A stretch of 64,000 nt of DNA. It comes from Stenopsyche tienmushanensis. Lineage: Eukaryota; Arthropoda; Insecta; Trichoptera; Stenopsychidae. The translations under genes were made by a program, and so were the position numbers. Each line of letters begins with the position of its first letter. Within the stretch, counting starts at the first letter, position 1. Shown piece by piece: positions 22,641-35,268 of the stretch. A model generated the notes under the pieces. It had not been told where the DNA came from. It did not search any database and saw nothing but the letters and a program-made list of their open reading frames with translations. The stretch covers positions 930,001-994,000 of the forward strand of contig WACJ01000040.1 in assembly GCA_008973525.1 (NCBI GenBank), written 5' to 3'.

Positions 22641-25600
22641 TTAAACATATGTTTAAATAAAGACAATATTATTTAAATAGGATTTTATGTAGGAGAGAAT
22701 ATATTACATAATATTTCAGTATCGTGGCAAAACCTTTGAACGCAATTTTTTTTTTTGCCATCCAATCTGAATCTTTATTAGAATCCAAGATCAGCACTTT
22801 AAGAATATTAGATCATCTGAAAAATAAGGGATGCATAATTGAGGTCAATTGAATAAAAGACAAGGATGTTGTATTTTCGACAAAATTGTGTTTATTAATT
22901 ATGTTCAAAAAAATATTTGGTTTTAACTCCTATTCACCGTACAATTAACATCATTAATAAGCATTTTTTTTAATTAAATACCCTTCGAAAATACGCATCG
23001 TGCGAGGGAAGCACCACCCCTTCGCAATGTTTTTTGAGTTTTTATCAATTTTTTTCAAACATTACTCAACAATGCCCATCAAGAATTATTTGTTACATCA
23101 CTCGAAATGTTAAACCTAAATAAAATACTGTCAGCGTACACTATACATATATTTAATGAGTATTTGTTTAATTAATTCACGTTATTACACAACATACAAT
23201 TTTATCTATATATCATTTATCTTTAAATATTGCGCAATAATTATTCTGTTTGGATCCACCGTCGCTCTTCCCTGAAAAATCGCCCCGGTGGATCTCTTCC
23301 AGATTGATAAGGGCAGTAGAAGTCATCGAAAATATGCATAGATAGGAATCTAATTATATAAAATGAGATTGCGAAGCCTTATCAATATGGAAAATGCGCC
23401 ATCCAATACACATAATTAATATCAATTTTTTTGATGTACGATAAGAATACTTAATAAAAAGGGAGATTCTCATCCCCCTTTTAATCAAACGGCCAAATGC
23501 TGAGCACAAATTCGTCATCCGCCACTGACTTAATCATAGTATTTTCAATTTATAATATGACAATATACACATATATATTGCTAATTATATCTTTATATGG
23601 CACATGAATTCAAATAAAATAAATTAAAAATATCGTCCAACGCACGAAGGTTTTGATGCATCAAAATCTCTGCCTTGAATAGTCTTTGATGTATTGATAA
23701 GATATTGCAAAACATCTATTATTCGCAATCGTATATATTAAACGAGTTGTAATAATAAAAAAAGGTGTACGTGTCTAACGGCACGATACATAAAATATTG
23801 CGTACATTTTTTTCTGTTTGTTTTTGATTAATTGATCTTTAGGCGGAGGCCAGAATTTTTTAGATTATTTAGATTGAACTTTAAGAAGTCCACATCAATT
23901 GTTTAATGCGATATTTTTATTTGCGATAATTAAAAGGGGAAACGATCACGGACGCATGGCCGTGCGAAAAGTTATTAAGACCGCTGCGCGACGTCAGTGT
24001 TGCCACACTTAAAATATCCCAGCGGCGATTCAATTATTATAACGCCTAGAATTAAAATACAAGCGCACAATTTGCTCATAAAATGTCAGAAATATTTTTA
24101 CATTAGTGTTAATATAAATATCAGATCTATTTGACACATCGTACGAATCAAATGATATTTTCAATACTTCATGGATTTAAAGACTATCCAAAGAACGCCT
24201 TGTGATAATAAATTGGGTACGGATCCATAAAGAGCGATTTATAAATTATTAAAATCTTCCCCCCCTTTTTATAAATATTTGCTTTTATATCAAGATTTCG
24301 ATGAAAAAATACAGCAATGCGTATTAATGTAATATAAATAAAAATATTTAATTTTCATACAAACGAATATATTTAATTGCAATATACATCAATGTGGCGA
24401 TTTTTACAAATGTAGATCTTGTGCCAAAAATTTAGATAAATCTTGGATCCGCCCTCGAATTGTACGTTAGCTGTAATAAGCTGCCAATATTAAGAAAAAT
24501 TATACTCGTTCATCGACATTTTCAAATCGATAGGGACAAATCGAAATCGTCGACTTTCACTAACAATATTTCTGAAATATCGCTCAAAAGCCAAAATATT
24601 TCGAAACTGAACCGTGTCCTTATCAAATTGCAAATGCCACCCCATCCCCTTATTACATCATTATAATTATTTAATGTATTATATAATAATACGGATTCAT
24701 TAAAAGCATACGAAGTACGAATTAACAAATAGTTACAAAAAATGGCTACTAAAGTAATGCTTAAAAATATATATACAATTACAAACGATACACATATATA
24801 TATAAATTTAATCATGCCTACTTTAATTAATAATTTAATTTAAATGTTCTTAAATCAAAATAATCATTATAATAAATAGAACACATCTAAATACAGCTTT
24901 AATTAATAAATTAATTATACAAAGTATAGCTGCACATTAAATCACAAATGTTTATGCCTTACATACAGTTTACTAAGTATTACAATAAATACAATACAGT
25001 TAGACCTCATTTATTATACAATTTAATGCTCGCTAAATATTATCCAAATGCTATATAATTTTGGATGTAAACGTATGAATAGATTGATTAAGAGGCATAC
25101 CGGAAAAAAAATCGTTTTTATAAATCAATAATGCGCTTAACCTACGACATCGTGTAAGACACGTTATCAGCACAAATTTCGACAATATTTCCCGGTATCC
25201 TTATTTTATTATACTGCATTTTAGATTCGGGACTCAATTATAATGAGCGCGGATTAAATTAAATTTGCAATTTGATGTGTATTTCATATTCGGGCATGGA
25301 TAAGTACGTTATAAAAATAATGAAGATCTTTATTATGAGTCCCAATCCAAACTGATTTGCCGCCGTTACTATCTATAGATGCTACCAAAGTTGACATTTT
25401 TTTTTTTTAACTACTTTCTAATCTACAAACTAGTATTCGAATGTTTGAAATAGGATTTTTCAACTAAAGTCGTTTAGTGCTACGTTATTCATATATTAAA
25501 GTATACCTATAAATGTATATATTAAAATATTTATGTACAATATTAATTTACATTATATGACTCACGTAAATTGTGACTATCACGTTACATAGAATTCATA

Positions 25601-25968
25601 TTGCGTTCGTTCCTAGTGCGGCAAAATAAATCGGTACCCGAAAAAATAATTGAATCATTGTCACCATGGAAATGAAAGCCTTACTTTCAAACAAAGAAAT
25701 CGTGCCAAAATATTCGACAGACACTCTGCTCGGGGAGGGGTTTAAACGGACTGGGGGATCGATCACATTGCAATTGACTTAAATAATTTACTTAATAAAA
25801 AAATCAGTCATTTTCGGGATTAGGAGTTATCCCGATCGTATTTTGAGTTCGTTCGGCAAGCTCTCAAAAACACACCCGCATCCAAGAACGGGACTCAATT
25901 CTTAAAAAGCTCAACTATGTTGGAAGCAAAAAAAGACAACAGTAATAATGTGCACCATAGCGTCGATT
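22641..25968. other. Long AT-rich stretch downstream of the FGF gene
   Basis: No supported coding region or repeat family. The portion nearest the FGF stop codon (about 25000-25968) is probably its 3' UTR or flank, but I could not fix a polyadenylation site. Confidence 0.4.
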
Positions 25969-26772
25969 TTAGATGTCGTCTTCCTCGGCCGTCTCCTGAA
26001 CGGCCGACGCTGGCCGAAAAAACTCCCCATTGAATCCGGAATTCGTGGTCAGCTCCCATTGGGGGAAGTCGTCCATCTGCGTGCTGCTGAGCCACTCGTC
26101 CGAGGTGCTCATCCCTATTTCGTCGATCTCCGACGACCCCGTGGTCGTTTGCAATGAATGAGAACGCTCTTCGATAGCCCTCTTGTTTCCGCCCCGCTTA
26201 ATCTTCATAAGCCGCTGCTTCTGCTGCCTCTTCTTCCCTGGACCATTCGCGTTTTGAAGCCTGGGGTTTTTCTTATTAAGCTTTTGCAGCTTTTTATGCC
26301 TTCCATGGACTTTGGTTGTATTCGCACTTTCAATTTTATCAAAATGTCCTTTACACATTTGGCCCTCGGGACACTTTGTTAGGTGTTGGGATTTTTTTGG
26401 GTTTCTTTGATTCGGATGCAATTCACAATTATCTCCAGGCTTTTCGCCCTCTTTGCACTTTCGTTTTCTCTTCTTCCCGTTTCGACAGCCATGTCTTGCG
26501 GGATGATGAGGAGGCGCTGGAGTATACGCCGTGGTTCTCGAACAAGTTCCCGTTACTGTGGAATTGGGCGCTTCTTTTGGAAGGACAACTACGTACTTCG
26601 AAAGCTTGCCAATGGTTCGATTTTTTGGCAGGACGACTCTTCGTGGCTTTCCATTGGCGTTGAGTGCCAAATACATGGTGTATTTTGAATCGGAATAATT
26701 TGCCGAAGAATACGTATTATATTGATTTTTCTCAAACATCTCATTGAATATGCATTCATTCGTGTACTTCCT
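25969..26772 (-). CDS. Fibroblast growth factor, last exon
   Basis: Last exon of a secreted FGF-family ligand, a beta-trefoil growth factor that signals through FGF receptor tyrosine kinases with heparan sulphate. The exon opens after a pyrimidine-rich acceptor ending TTTGTTACAG and encodes 267 residues. KYTNECIFNEMFEKNQYNTY, then YLALN and GKPRR, is the conserved second half of the FGF core (compare the Cys-x-Phe, Tyr-Asn-Thr-Tyr-Ser and ALN-x-x-Gly blocks of all FGFs). The basic stretch around GKPRRVVLPKNRTIGKLSKY fits the heparin-binding loop. After the core comes an extension of about 190 residues: Pro/His-rich, then very Lys/Arg-rich with paired cysteines, then an acidic end (ETAEEDDI). 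Long tails are known in insect FGFs such as branchless. The preceding exon lies at 39897-40000 and the phases match. Orthology to branchless is likely but not proven. Confidence 0.9.
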   Translation of the reverse strand, partial: RKYTNECIFNEMFEKNQYNTYSSANYSDSKYTMYLALNANGKPRRVVLPKNRTIGKLSKYVVVLPKEAPNSTVTGTCSRTTAYTPAPPHHPARHGCRNGKKRKRKCKEGEKPGDNCELHPNQRNPKKSQHLTKCPEGQMCKGHFDKIESANTTKVHGRHKKLQKLNKKNPRLQNANGPGKKRQQKQRLMKIKRGGNKRAIEERSHSLQTTTGSSEIDEIGMSTSDEWLSSTQMDDFPQWELTTNSGFNGEFFRPASAVQETAEEDDI

Positions 26773-27216
26773 CTGTAACAAAGAAAAAAACAAACAATCA
26801 AAAAAATATTCAATAATACATATCAATGTCATAGCTATATAAACAAATTAATCGTAACAATTGACTATTACATATAGTTTATTTTAACTTATGCTTATAC
26901 AATAGATATATGATGAAATCTAAATAAACCAATTACATTAGGAAATAAACGCTTTTTAATTATGCTAAAAATGATGATTTCTATCAAGAGGGTACATTTA
27001 ACCATTAGAAAATATCAAGAGACTGTGAATTTGAAAGACAGAATAATACCGGACCGCCAAATACTTCATTATATTATCGGCCAAAAGAAGTCTTCATCTT
27101 ACAGCTTCTTAATTAACCGTAAGATTGAATGTAATCCTATTAATTAATGTGTCAGTCTCTAGAATAAAAATGACTTAAATCCACATAGAATTTTTGAACA
27201 TAGCGTTGAATAAATA
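26773..27216. other. FGF intron, 3' part
   Basis: AT-rich intronic sequence with no repeat recognised. The acceptor tract lies at its lower edge. Confidence 0.5.
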
Positions 27217-28170
27217 TTAGATAAAGCGGAAAGAAATGTCATTTTTTTGGTTGCGTCTTTGCCGTCAGTTTGCCACGGGTTGCTGTCGAGTGAATACGTC
27301 AAGGTTGGTGTCATTTTAAAGCTCTGTTGTTTGTCTTACTTTTTCAAATGTTTTTATATTTTTTTAGCCATAGCGAAAATGTCCAAGCCAGAAATTGATG
27401 AGAGCCATTTGCGTTCTTGTTTACTGTTTTTATTCGATAAAGGATTAAAAGCATAAGAAGCTACCCAAAACACTTGTGATACATATGGCAACATATTGAA
27501 TATTCGAAAATGTCATAAATGTTTCAAAAAATTCAAAAGTGACAACAGAGATTTTAAAAATAAACCAAAATCAGAACGACTTCCAATAATCGATGATGAC
27601 GCATTAAATTCTCTGGTAGAATCTGATCCTCGAAAAACAATAAATTAAGTATCGCTAGACTTTGGTTGTCCCTGGTTGATAGTAAAAGATCATTTGAAGA
27701 GACTCGGGAAAAAATATAGACAGGGAATTTGGGTACCGCACGAGCTGTCATCAATGGTCTTGGAACAACGGATAATCATTTGTTCATCGCTATTGTCCAG
27801 GACAGTATTTTTTTGGCGTAATTCACTACGAATTATTAAACCCGGCAAAACTGTCACAGCAAAGCTATACTGTGTACAATTAGATAGGTTAAAAGCGGAA
27901 ATGCTCAAAAAGCAATCAGTGCTAGTTAACAACCAAAGAAGAATATTATAGCATAATAATGCAAGACCACACGCAGCAAGGATTACGCAGAACAAAATAA
28001 AGAAGCTGGATTTGGAAGTGCTGCAGAGGTATTAAAAAGCTACCTAATCTGTGGAGGGCGATTATAAGTAACAATGGAAATTATTTAATTGAGTAATATT
28101 GTACAGCTTTTATTAAAAAAAAAATTTCTCCAAATAAGAAAAAAATGACATTTCTTTCCGCTTTACTTAA
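27217..28170 (+). mobile_element. Mariner element, deleted copy (lineage B)
   Basis: A 954-bp element with near-perfect inverted termini: TTAGATAAAGCGGAAAGAAA on the left and, reverse-complemented, TTAAGTAAAGCGGAAAGAAA on the right. TA flanks both sides (27215-27216, 28171-28172). The match extends through TGTCATTTTTTT. This is the standard layout of a mariner with its TA target duplication. It sits inside the long FGF intron. Full-length mariners are about 1.3 kb, so roughly a quarter is missing. Confidence 0.9.
27379..28035 (+). pseudogene. Broken mariner transposase (lineage B)
   Basis: Begins MSKPEIDESHLRSCLLFLF, the first helix-turn-helix region of a mariner transposase, and stops after KGLKA. 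The frame resumes as DTYGN, then FKKFKSDN, then DDDALNSLVESDPR, and, after more breaks, YRQGIWVPHEL and EQRIIICSSLLSR. The segment with the first catalytic Asp (the GDE-W block) is deleted. The second catalytic Asp is changed: the HDNARPH block reads HNNARPH. The copy is cut short or frameshifted before the third Asp. It is therefore inactive three times over. Confidence 0.85.
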
Positions 28171-29765
28171 TAAATAAGCATTTCCAAACTAAATGTCGAT
28201 AGAGTGAAAAATAATCAAATTTTTAATCTTATTGATCAAATTATGAGCGGAATTCTTATTCGTTATTTGTATTCATCAATGAATACAAATTTGCTTTGGT
28301 TAACTTCATTTCTTTGAATTCAAGACTTTGATTCATCGTTAAAATATTATTTATTCCATGTGATGAATCATGCAAATTTTAAGCATGTCAACTCATTAGA
28401 TATAAGAGACAGTTATGAATGTGGTGATGATGGAAAATGTCAGAATTACTTTCCGATGCTATTTCGAGGGCCTGAATATGGCAAATTTGCCAAGATTTTT
28501 TGCTTCGGTTAAGAACAAAAGTATGAGTGTTTTTGGTTGGATGTCCTTCGTGTATTTAAGCCCGTTGATCGATTCCATCGATGTCATCCTTTTCAGAATG
28601 TCAAAAATGCAATTCTACGTCCTCACAAGGATAATAGACACTCGGATGCCCCAACCGCTTTTTGTCGACATTTCTACATACAATACGAATTTCGACTGGT
28701 GGGACTATTCCAGTAACAGGATCACTCTTTGAAAAATTCCTGTCGCTCATATGACATTGCAGAATCTATCCAAAGATCCGCTATGCGATGAATCTGCTAA
28801 ATATTCAAGACAATAAATACATAATTTATCTAAACGGACGATAAGCAAGAGTCCTAGGCATTAGATGTTTTTAAATAGGATGAGCTATCTGATCGTGACG
28901 AGATTCGATTCTTTAGCACTGTTGAGAATTTAAAGCCTCTTAAGAATTCTACGCGCAAAGAAAGACTTCAATAGTGGGCGGACCGTTTACTGTCATAAGA
29001 CAAATGAGATGGCAGAATCCAACTTGTGAAAAATTCAGAAAGTCGCCAAGATCGCCAAGCCTTCCTTTGTAGATTTGAAGCATGACTGGTTTTGATCCGA
29101 CAAAGAAATGGGACTGATCAAAGAAAGCCCATCGTATACATGCCTTTCTAGCTGTAATTGTATTAAATACACAATTAACAATCATCCAATTTCGATCAAA
29201 CGAACCGTACGTAAACGACTAATGAATCGCCCCAAAGATGGACTTAAATTCTTCACTAATGTTTCCAGATTGAAAGCCTCCAATGATGGACCACAAAATG
29301 TTCATACAGTCATTTTGTACGTTTTGTATTCAATGCCAGACGCATAAATTGAAAAACGGCTTATTAAATCATATGAGTTTTGTTCAAAGGCCGCCATACG
29401 TGCATTTCTAATTCGGATACTAGTTTTAAGTGCTGGTTTTTGTCAATTATTTGTTACCGAGCTTTGAGATAAATCAAACATGTGTCACAATAAAGCTCGT
29501 GACAGCGAAACACCTCTTCAATGGAAGCTAAATTTGAGTTCGACCAAAGCACTCGTGTGAAATTATGAAGTGCATTCCGGAACTAAAATATTTGACCGAT
29601 GATCAGACTCAACTGAATGGACCAAAGCTTTTCCAAAGTTAAAATCACAATTTATTCTAAAATTGTGCTATTTTTTTATAATGAAGTTCTTAAGTCCCAT
29701 ATCCTTTTTCAGACATGATTTTGCTATTATCTTCCCTTATATGATTAATCTGAATAAAATATGAT
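28171..29765. other. FGF intron, no recognised feature
   Basis: Open frames of 105 codons (28415-28732, +) and 78-79 codons (28949-29347, both strands) occur with no family motif. They may be remains of an unrecognised repeat. Confidence 0.4.
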
Positions 29766-30543
29766 TAATCGCAAAATTCCCGATTTCCCGACAAATTATT
29801 TTTTTCCGTCGCTGCAGATGAGTACTTATATACTATAATACTTTGATGAGATTCGTAATTATATCACGGATGAATACAAAAATTCTGAGCCCCATATCTA
29901 TTATATTTCATATCGATATTCCCATTATTAGAGTCAAGGTGTAGTAAATACATCACCGGTAGGGAAAGATATATATAACAATTTGAAAAACATACATGTA
30001 CTGTATATATGTATACATAGATTAGACCAGCGGTTCTTAAACAGGGGTCCGCGACGGTATAAAAAAAAATTAATCTGTAGTTGAACAAGATATTTTCATG
30101 AAATTATTTACAGAAAACATTATAAGAATATCTATTTTGACCAAGAAATGTTTCTTTGTTTGAAAAATTAAGTCACAACGGTTGGGATGAGGTCCACAAT
30201 AAAAAAAAATGTTCAAAAGGGGGTCCGCGAAAAAAATTGGCTCAAGAGGGGGTCCGCGAAAGAAATTTTGCTCAAGAGGGGGTCCGCGGACTACATGAGT
30301 TTAAGAAGCGCTGAATTAGACAGTTACTGCCCCTAGACGTCGCTCTAGCTCGCCAATTAGTAGTTATGCCACTGTTTCCAAGCGTCCAGATTTCGGCGGG
30401 AATGTCTCGATTTAGTAACCTTCATCGTGCTAGTGAAGTGTAAGATTTCTGGTAGATAAAAATTTCAATCCAGAATTATTCGGGAATACGTTTACTAGTC
30501 CCGGGATTCATGATCACCTAAAACTGTCCAGGATCCGGAATTT
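29766..30543 (-). mobile_element. hAT-1 copy interrupted by a hAT MITE
   Basis: Inverted hAT-1 copy running from the AAAATTCCCGATTTCCCGAC segment through the core to the left terminal region (CACCTAAAACTGTCCAGGAT). It is interrupted at 30028-30313 by a 286-bp hAT MITE. Without the insert, the flanks rejoin as TAGATTAGACAGTTACTGCC, as in other copies. The last bases of the left terminus are degenerate. Confidence 0.82.
30028..30313 (+). mobile_element. hAT MITE nested in hAT-1 (with target duplication)
   Basis: Ends are CAGCGGTTCTTAAAC and, reverse-complemented, CAGCGCTTCTTAAAC: hAT-type inverted repeats. Flanking 8-mers GATTAGAC and AATTAGAC form an 8-bp target duplication with one mismatch. 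The subterminal regions carry repeated GGGGGTCCGCG motifs (three near the right end). The interior is AT-rich and non-coding. A second copy lies at 50690-50969. Confidence 0.88.
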
Positions 30544-30565
30544 TTGAAAATTTTGTTTTACGTAG

Positions 30566-30699
30566 AACGTAGTCGTATGAACTTCGGACTGTTTCTGCTG
30601 ATTGTGCACGCCAGTCTGTTTGCTATCGGATTGTGTAAAGTCAAAAAAGGATTGAAAAGACGGTCAGATGATAGAGAAAAATCGATGTACATGGCCAAG
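30566..30699 (+). CDS. Possible signal-peptide exon (unidentified secreted protein)
   Basis: An ATG at 30577 opens 41 codons beginning MNFGLFLLIVHASLFAIGLC, a convincing signal peptide in form: short N-region, long hydrophobic core, Ala/Gly/Cys at the end. KVKKGLKRRSDDREK follows. The exon can end at AAG|GTGTTT (30699/30700), a weak donor. A pyrimidine-containing acceptor-like TTTTGTTTTACGTAG ends at 30565. Codon composition is more even than the surroundings. No following exon was recognised, and the segment lies directly beside a hAT-1 copy, so chance is possible. If real, it is a gene nested in the FGF intron on the opposite strand. Confidence 0.25.
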
Positions 30700-30765
30700 G
30701 TGTTTATTTTCCTCCCAATTCTGACATTGCGCATGCGCAGAAGGGCGGGAAGAGATCGCTGTTAA

Positions 30766-32186
30766 TCACGTTAATTGCGCCTAAGAGGATTATCAGTAGT
30801 TTTGTAATGGGTGTTTTATACCCCACGCTAAAATTTTGATTGCTTTTAGCTTCATATAAGTAGGATAATGTGGAGGATTTCAGGAATCTAGAATTGAAAT
30901 TGGAAGACATATAAGGTTCCCATCTTAAATTATGCTTTACGACCAATTGTCGTTAAAATGCAAATGTATTTCATTATGATGAATAGTAATAAGCTATTTG
31001 GCTCTTTAAGGACATTCAATGTTTGATCTCGCTTGGTAAAAAATACGATTTGAACCAGAATTTTTACGAGGACATAATTTCGAGAAGTCTACTATATAAT
31101 ACGATACGCAATCGCTGAATAAAATAATAAATTCCCGTACTGGGACAATTTCTGTATAAAAAAGGATGAATATTTTACGTACATAAAATGGTCATAAAAT
31201 CTAATCAATGGCGTCTACGACTTTTATTTCGGTACTTGCGATAAGAGGTATTTCATCAGAAGAGGGTTGCCTAGACTCGACGATATCAAATTTCCTATCT
31301 AAACTATTCGTAGATCCTCCCGGTACTCACAAATCTATTATAAGCACTGAAAGACGTGGAAAAAAATGCTCGGTAAAAAATCTGAATTTATTACAATCAG
31401 GCGCGGGGATCGAGTTTCAATCATGCCCCCTGGATAATATTCACACAGAAAAATAAATAAAATTGATATTTTAATTTGAATGGCGCATTAATGAGGCTAT
31501 CCTGGATTTAAATTAAACATCTGGAAGCTCGTTAGAGGCATAAGATCGTCGGTATCATGGTGGCGCTATTGTTTATTCGAATGTTGATTTATGGGATTTG
31601 GATGATCCAATACCACCCACAAGAGAGCCGGAGGTCGCCGGTCCTCTCGGATACCCTAAGGATACAATTATTTACCTAAACAATGACCCGGCTCTCGATA
31701 ACCGGGTACCACATTTTTAAATCACTGATTGGTCACAATCTCGTGTGACAGACTATCAATTGATACTACAAGGTGTTTCCGATGAGAATAGATGCACTTC
31801 AAACGATCGTACAACGTCGTTTGATGGAACGAAATAATATTTAATTACGAGCTTTTCGGACACCCTGTCGTGAGAATTGTTCCGTTAAGTGCACTGGAAA
31901 AAGGTGAAAGATAATTTTGTCAAGAGCAAAAGGATGCTTTTGATTAATGGTGTCATTGGATGCGTTATTAAAGAGCGTCCCCTTGTTTATAAATTTGATA
32001 AAATCGCTCTGAATTCTAATAATCCTGCATGATTAATGACGAAGCACATTTGAAAGTCCTTGCCTTAATAACAATCCTGAATAATAACGGGAGAATTTAA
32101 TTTACAATATATTTTTTTATTAATTCAATTATCGTTAATTACAATTAGGCTATTTTATACTGAAATGGCGGCTTTGAACGACTTTG
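30766..32186. other. FGF intron, no recognised feature
   Basis: An 82-codon frame at 31208-31456 (+) has no family motif. No repeat family recognised. Confidence 0.4.
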
Positions 32187-32445
32187 TTAACCCCTAAAGG
32201 AGTACTATCCCAGGGCCTGTGATCCCCCCTCCACTATTCAGAAAGAGCACTTTTGTACATTGAGCTCGGAGACAGACGTAGCGCAGTTTGGGAGACAGAG
32301 ACGGAGAGCTTCCCCGCATACATCGCATGATTGTATAGATCGTTGGCCCAAATTTATCGACTAATAATGATTTCGATTTTAAGTTTGTTATTTGTATAAG
32401 CAAAAAAATGACCGAATATTGTTTGCTATCATTTCCTATTATAAT
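32187..32445 (-). mobile_element. piggyBac-like TTAA MITE, truncated
   Basis: Starts at TTAA (32187-32190) with CCCCTAAAGGAGTACTATCC, the terminus of the family, and follows the copy at 61936-62491 in inverted orientation through the GAGACAGAGACGGAGAGCTT tract. Similarity fades at about 32445. The other terminus is missing. Confidence 0.65.
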
Positions 32446-33959
32446 ACGATCTAGATCGACTTCTAAGAAACAATTCTACGGCCATTTTTACAACCTCCAC
32501 ATTTTATCTAATTAAGTTATGTCCAAAGCGACTCTTAAGATTGCTCATTTTAGATACGTCCTTTTTTCATACGGCCATAATATAGACGGCATCGAAAATT
32601 GAAAAGGACATGGGAAAGGAGAGACGTCCGTGAATTAGAGGCGTATCGTAATTTCAACCCTCGCCGATAAAGGTCCTTCGGATGTGTTTTTTATACAATG
32701 GTCATGCATTTGCTTGGATCGTCGGTTCTTTTGTCTTCGCTTATCTCGCTTGTCCTATGACACGAGGAGGACGTGGACCTGATCTGTTTCGGCTTTTTTC
32801 TTTTTTTCCATGCATGGATGTATTATATCTGGGCGATCATGCAATAAAATGTCTTCTTGATTGGCCAACTTGTTTTGATCCAACGAGAAGCGACTCTGGG
32901 GAATCAATTTTGATATGTCCAATGGTGCAAGACTTTGCGAATTTAATCTTATTATGTATCGAGCATGATTCGTTTGTATTCGACGTACGAAATTTCTGGT
33001 AGCCTATGAATCAGGGGTAATAAATTTTGGGTTGACATTTCTTCTACCGTATAATAGGAATATTATTCCGATATCAATATCGAGATCGTTATGCATTCCC
33101 GCAACGCATGATTATAAATCTCTTCCATGTTTCGGATTTGGATGTATAAAAATGTAAAGGAACGCACATCCCATAAAACATGAGACTATTTTATGTCTTC
33201 ATCTCACCCTCTCCCCACGGATGCTGATTTCGGCATTTTTCCATCGTCCTTTTTTGGTTGGGACTACAAATTATAGAGACTGTAAATAAGGCAATATGTC
33301 CATAGATAAGAAGGTACATTCCGAGAAATGTGGAGGGTGGCTTGTATCGGAGCAGCAGGTAGTACAGCAGGGGTAGCTGCGATGACAACACTTCAACAAA
33401 TGGATACAAAAGAAGGGTGTGAGATTTCTTATCCGGGATGTGGATCTGACCCGGTAGGAGAGCTAGCACCACATGAATCCTCGCTATTGTTTTTAATACA
33501 CACCGTTGGGTTGTAAAAAATCGTTTTAAAGATCAAATGTCCACTTTTGGACTTTCATTCATTCAACCGACCATTGTAATAATATGGGAGAAAAAACAAT
33601 CAACATTATCTATAATATTTAACTTCAAAATTTGCAATATATTCGCAAGACCTTTCTAAGAAATTGTTAGACCAGTACCCAGTTTAATCATATTTAATCA
33701 ATGGGTATACCTGGGCTATCGTGTTGATCATGATGATCGTCAACTTTTTATATCGGTATTCTGGTTCTTAACATGCATATTAATTCAATTGATTTTTTAA
33801 AGTGTTTGATTATTTAATCTATTGCCTGTTAACACATAAACTGCGGAAACACTTCGTACGCATCTGCCGTAAAAATATTTTTAAAAATGCTATTTTTTTA
33901 CCAATAAATCATCAAGTGATGTAAAAATATAATTTAAATTAACGAAGATCCGTGGTATA
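32446..33959. other. FGF intron, no recognised feature
   Basis: Overlapping open frames at 32682-33002 (+) and 33191-33516 (both strands) show no motif I can name. Confidence 0.4.
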
Positions 33960-34598
33960 TAGGGAATCCAATCCCGAGCCAAAATTTCGATCCCGGGATT
34001 TCGGTATTGCATTAGACCATCCCGGGATCAGTCCTGGGATCCCGGGATCGGAATTTTCATTAGTTTAAAAAATTACATTGATAAATTTGATCAAAAATTA
34101 CTAATAAGTCCATTTGTTTAATATAAAAAATAACTTTTTCCCGATTTCCTGACAAATTATTTATTTCCGTCGCTGCAGATGAATACTTATATACTATAAT
34201 ACTTTGATGTGATTCGCAATTATATTACGGAGGAATACAAAAATTCTGAATTCCGTATCTATTATATTTCATATCGATATTCCCATTATTAGAATCGAGG
34301 TGTAGTAAATACATCACCGGTAGGGAAAGATTAATATAACTATTTGAAAAACATATATGTACTGTATATATTGATACATATAGATTAGGCAGTTACTGTT
34401 CCTAGGGATCGCCTAAGGTCGCCAATTAGTAGTTACGCCACTGTTTCCAAGCGTCCAGATTTCGGTGGAAATGTCTCGATTTAGTAGCTTGCATCGTATT
34501 GATGAGGTGTACGATTTCTGTTAGATACAAAATTCAATCACGAATTTTTCGGAATTGCGTTTACTAATCCCGGGACTCTTAAGCACCTAAAACTGTGT
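33960..34598 (-). mobile_element. hAT-1 copy lacking the transposase remnant
   Basis: Begins with the terminus TAGGGAATCCAATCCCGAGC and the right subterminal region (several GGGATC/GATCCCGGG motifs). After the ACTAATAAGTCCATTTGTTT segment it jumps straight to the core (CCCGATTTCCTGACAAATT). It then continues to the left subterminal CACCTAAAACTGTG. The stretch that encodes the transposase C-terminus in other copies is deleted. Left terminus lost. Confidence 0.8.
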
Positions 34599-34599
34599 A

Positions 34600-35268
34600 A
34601 AATAATTTTTGGTTGTTTTTTGTTAATCGCATAACTTTGAAACGGCCATATAAAATATATTGATTTGATGAAAAATGATTGATTGATTGAATTTGATCAT
34701 TCAAATTTAAAAATGGATAAATAAAAAACTAAAAAAATCAAATATTTTTTTGAAAATATGCCCGGAGTAACATTAAAGCATCGAGTATTTCGTCATTTAA
34801 TCTGGATCTGATGACCCCATTTTCGTATAAGACCATCAATATGACTGATAAAATTCCTTTCTGCTAAGACACGGACTAAAACTTGCAAAATTCCCGATTT
34901 CCCGACAAATTATTTATTTCCATCGCTGCAGATGAATACTTACATACTATAATACTTTGATGTGATTCGTAATTATATTACGGAAGAATACAAAAATTCT
35001 GAACCCCGTATCTATTATATTTCATATCGATATTTCCATTATAAGAATCGAGGTGTAGTAAATACATCACCGGTTGGGAAAGGTTAATATAACAATTTAA
35101 AAAAATATATATATACTGTATATATGTATATATAGATTAGACAGTTACTGTCCCTAGGCGTCGCCTAGGCTCGCCATTTAGTAGTTACGCCACTGTTTTC
35201 GGCGGGAATGTCTCGATTTAATAGCCTTCATCGTGCTGGTGAGGTGTATGATTTCTGTTAGATAAGAT
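34600..35268 (-). mobile_element. Second, adjacent hAT-1 copy
   Basis: Inverted copy lying head-to-tail behind the previous one. It begins in sequence shared with 47640-47710 (ATGGCCGTTTCAAAG-type in inverse), then TATTTTTTTGAAAATATGCC and the ATTTAATCTGGATCTGATGA segment (the remains of the transposase tail), then the core and the left subterminal part, ending near GTTAGATAAG. The CTTGGAAAC segment after the GTAACTACT motif is partly deleted. Confidence 0.75.

Noticed and set aside
26158..26688. Plus-strand frames of 74-115 codons opposite the FGF exon
   Set aside because: Antisense shadows of the FGF last exon with no signal of their own.
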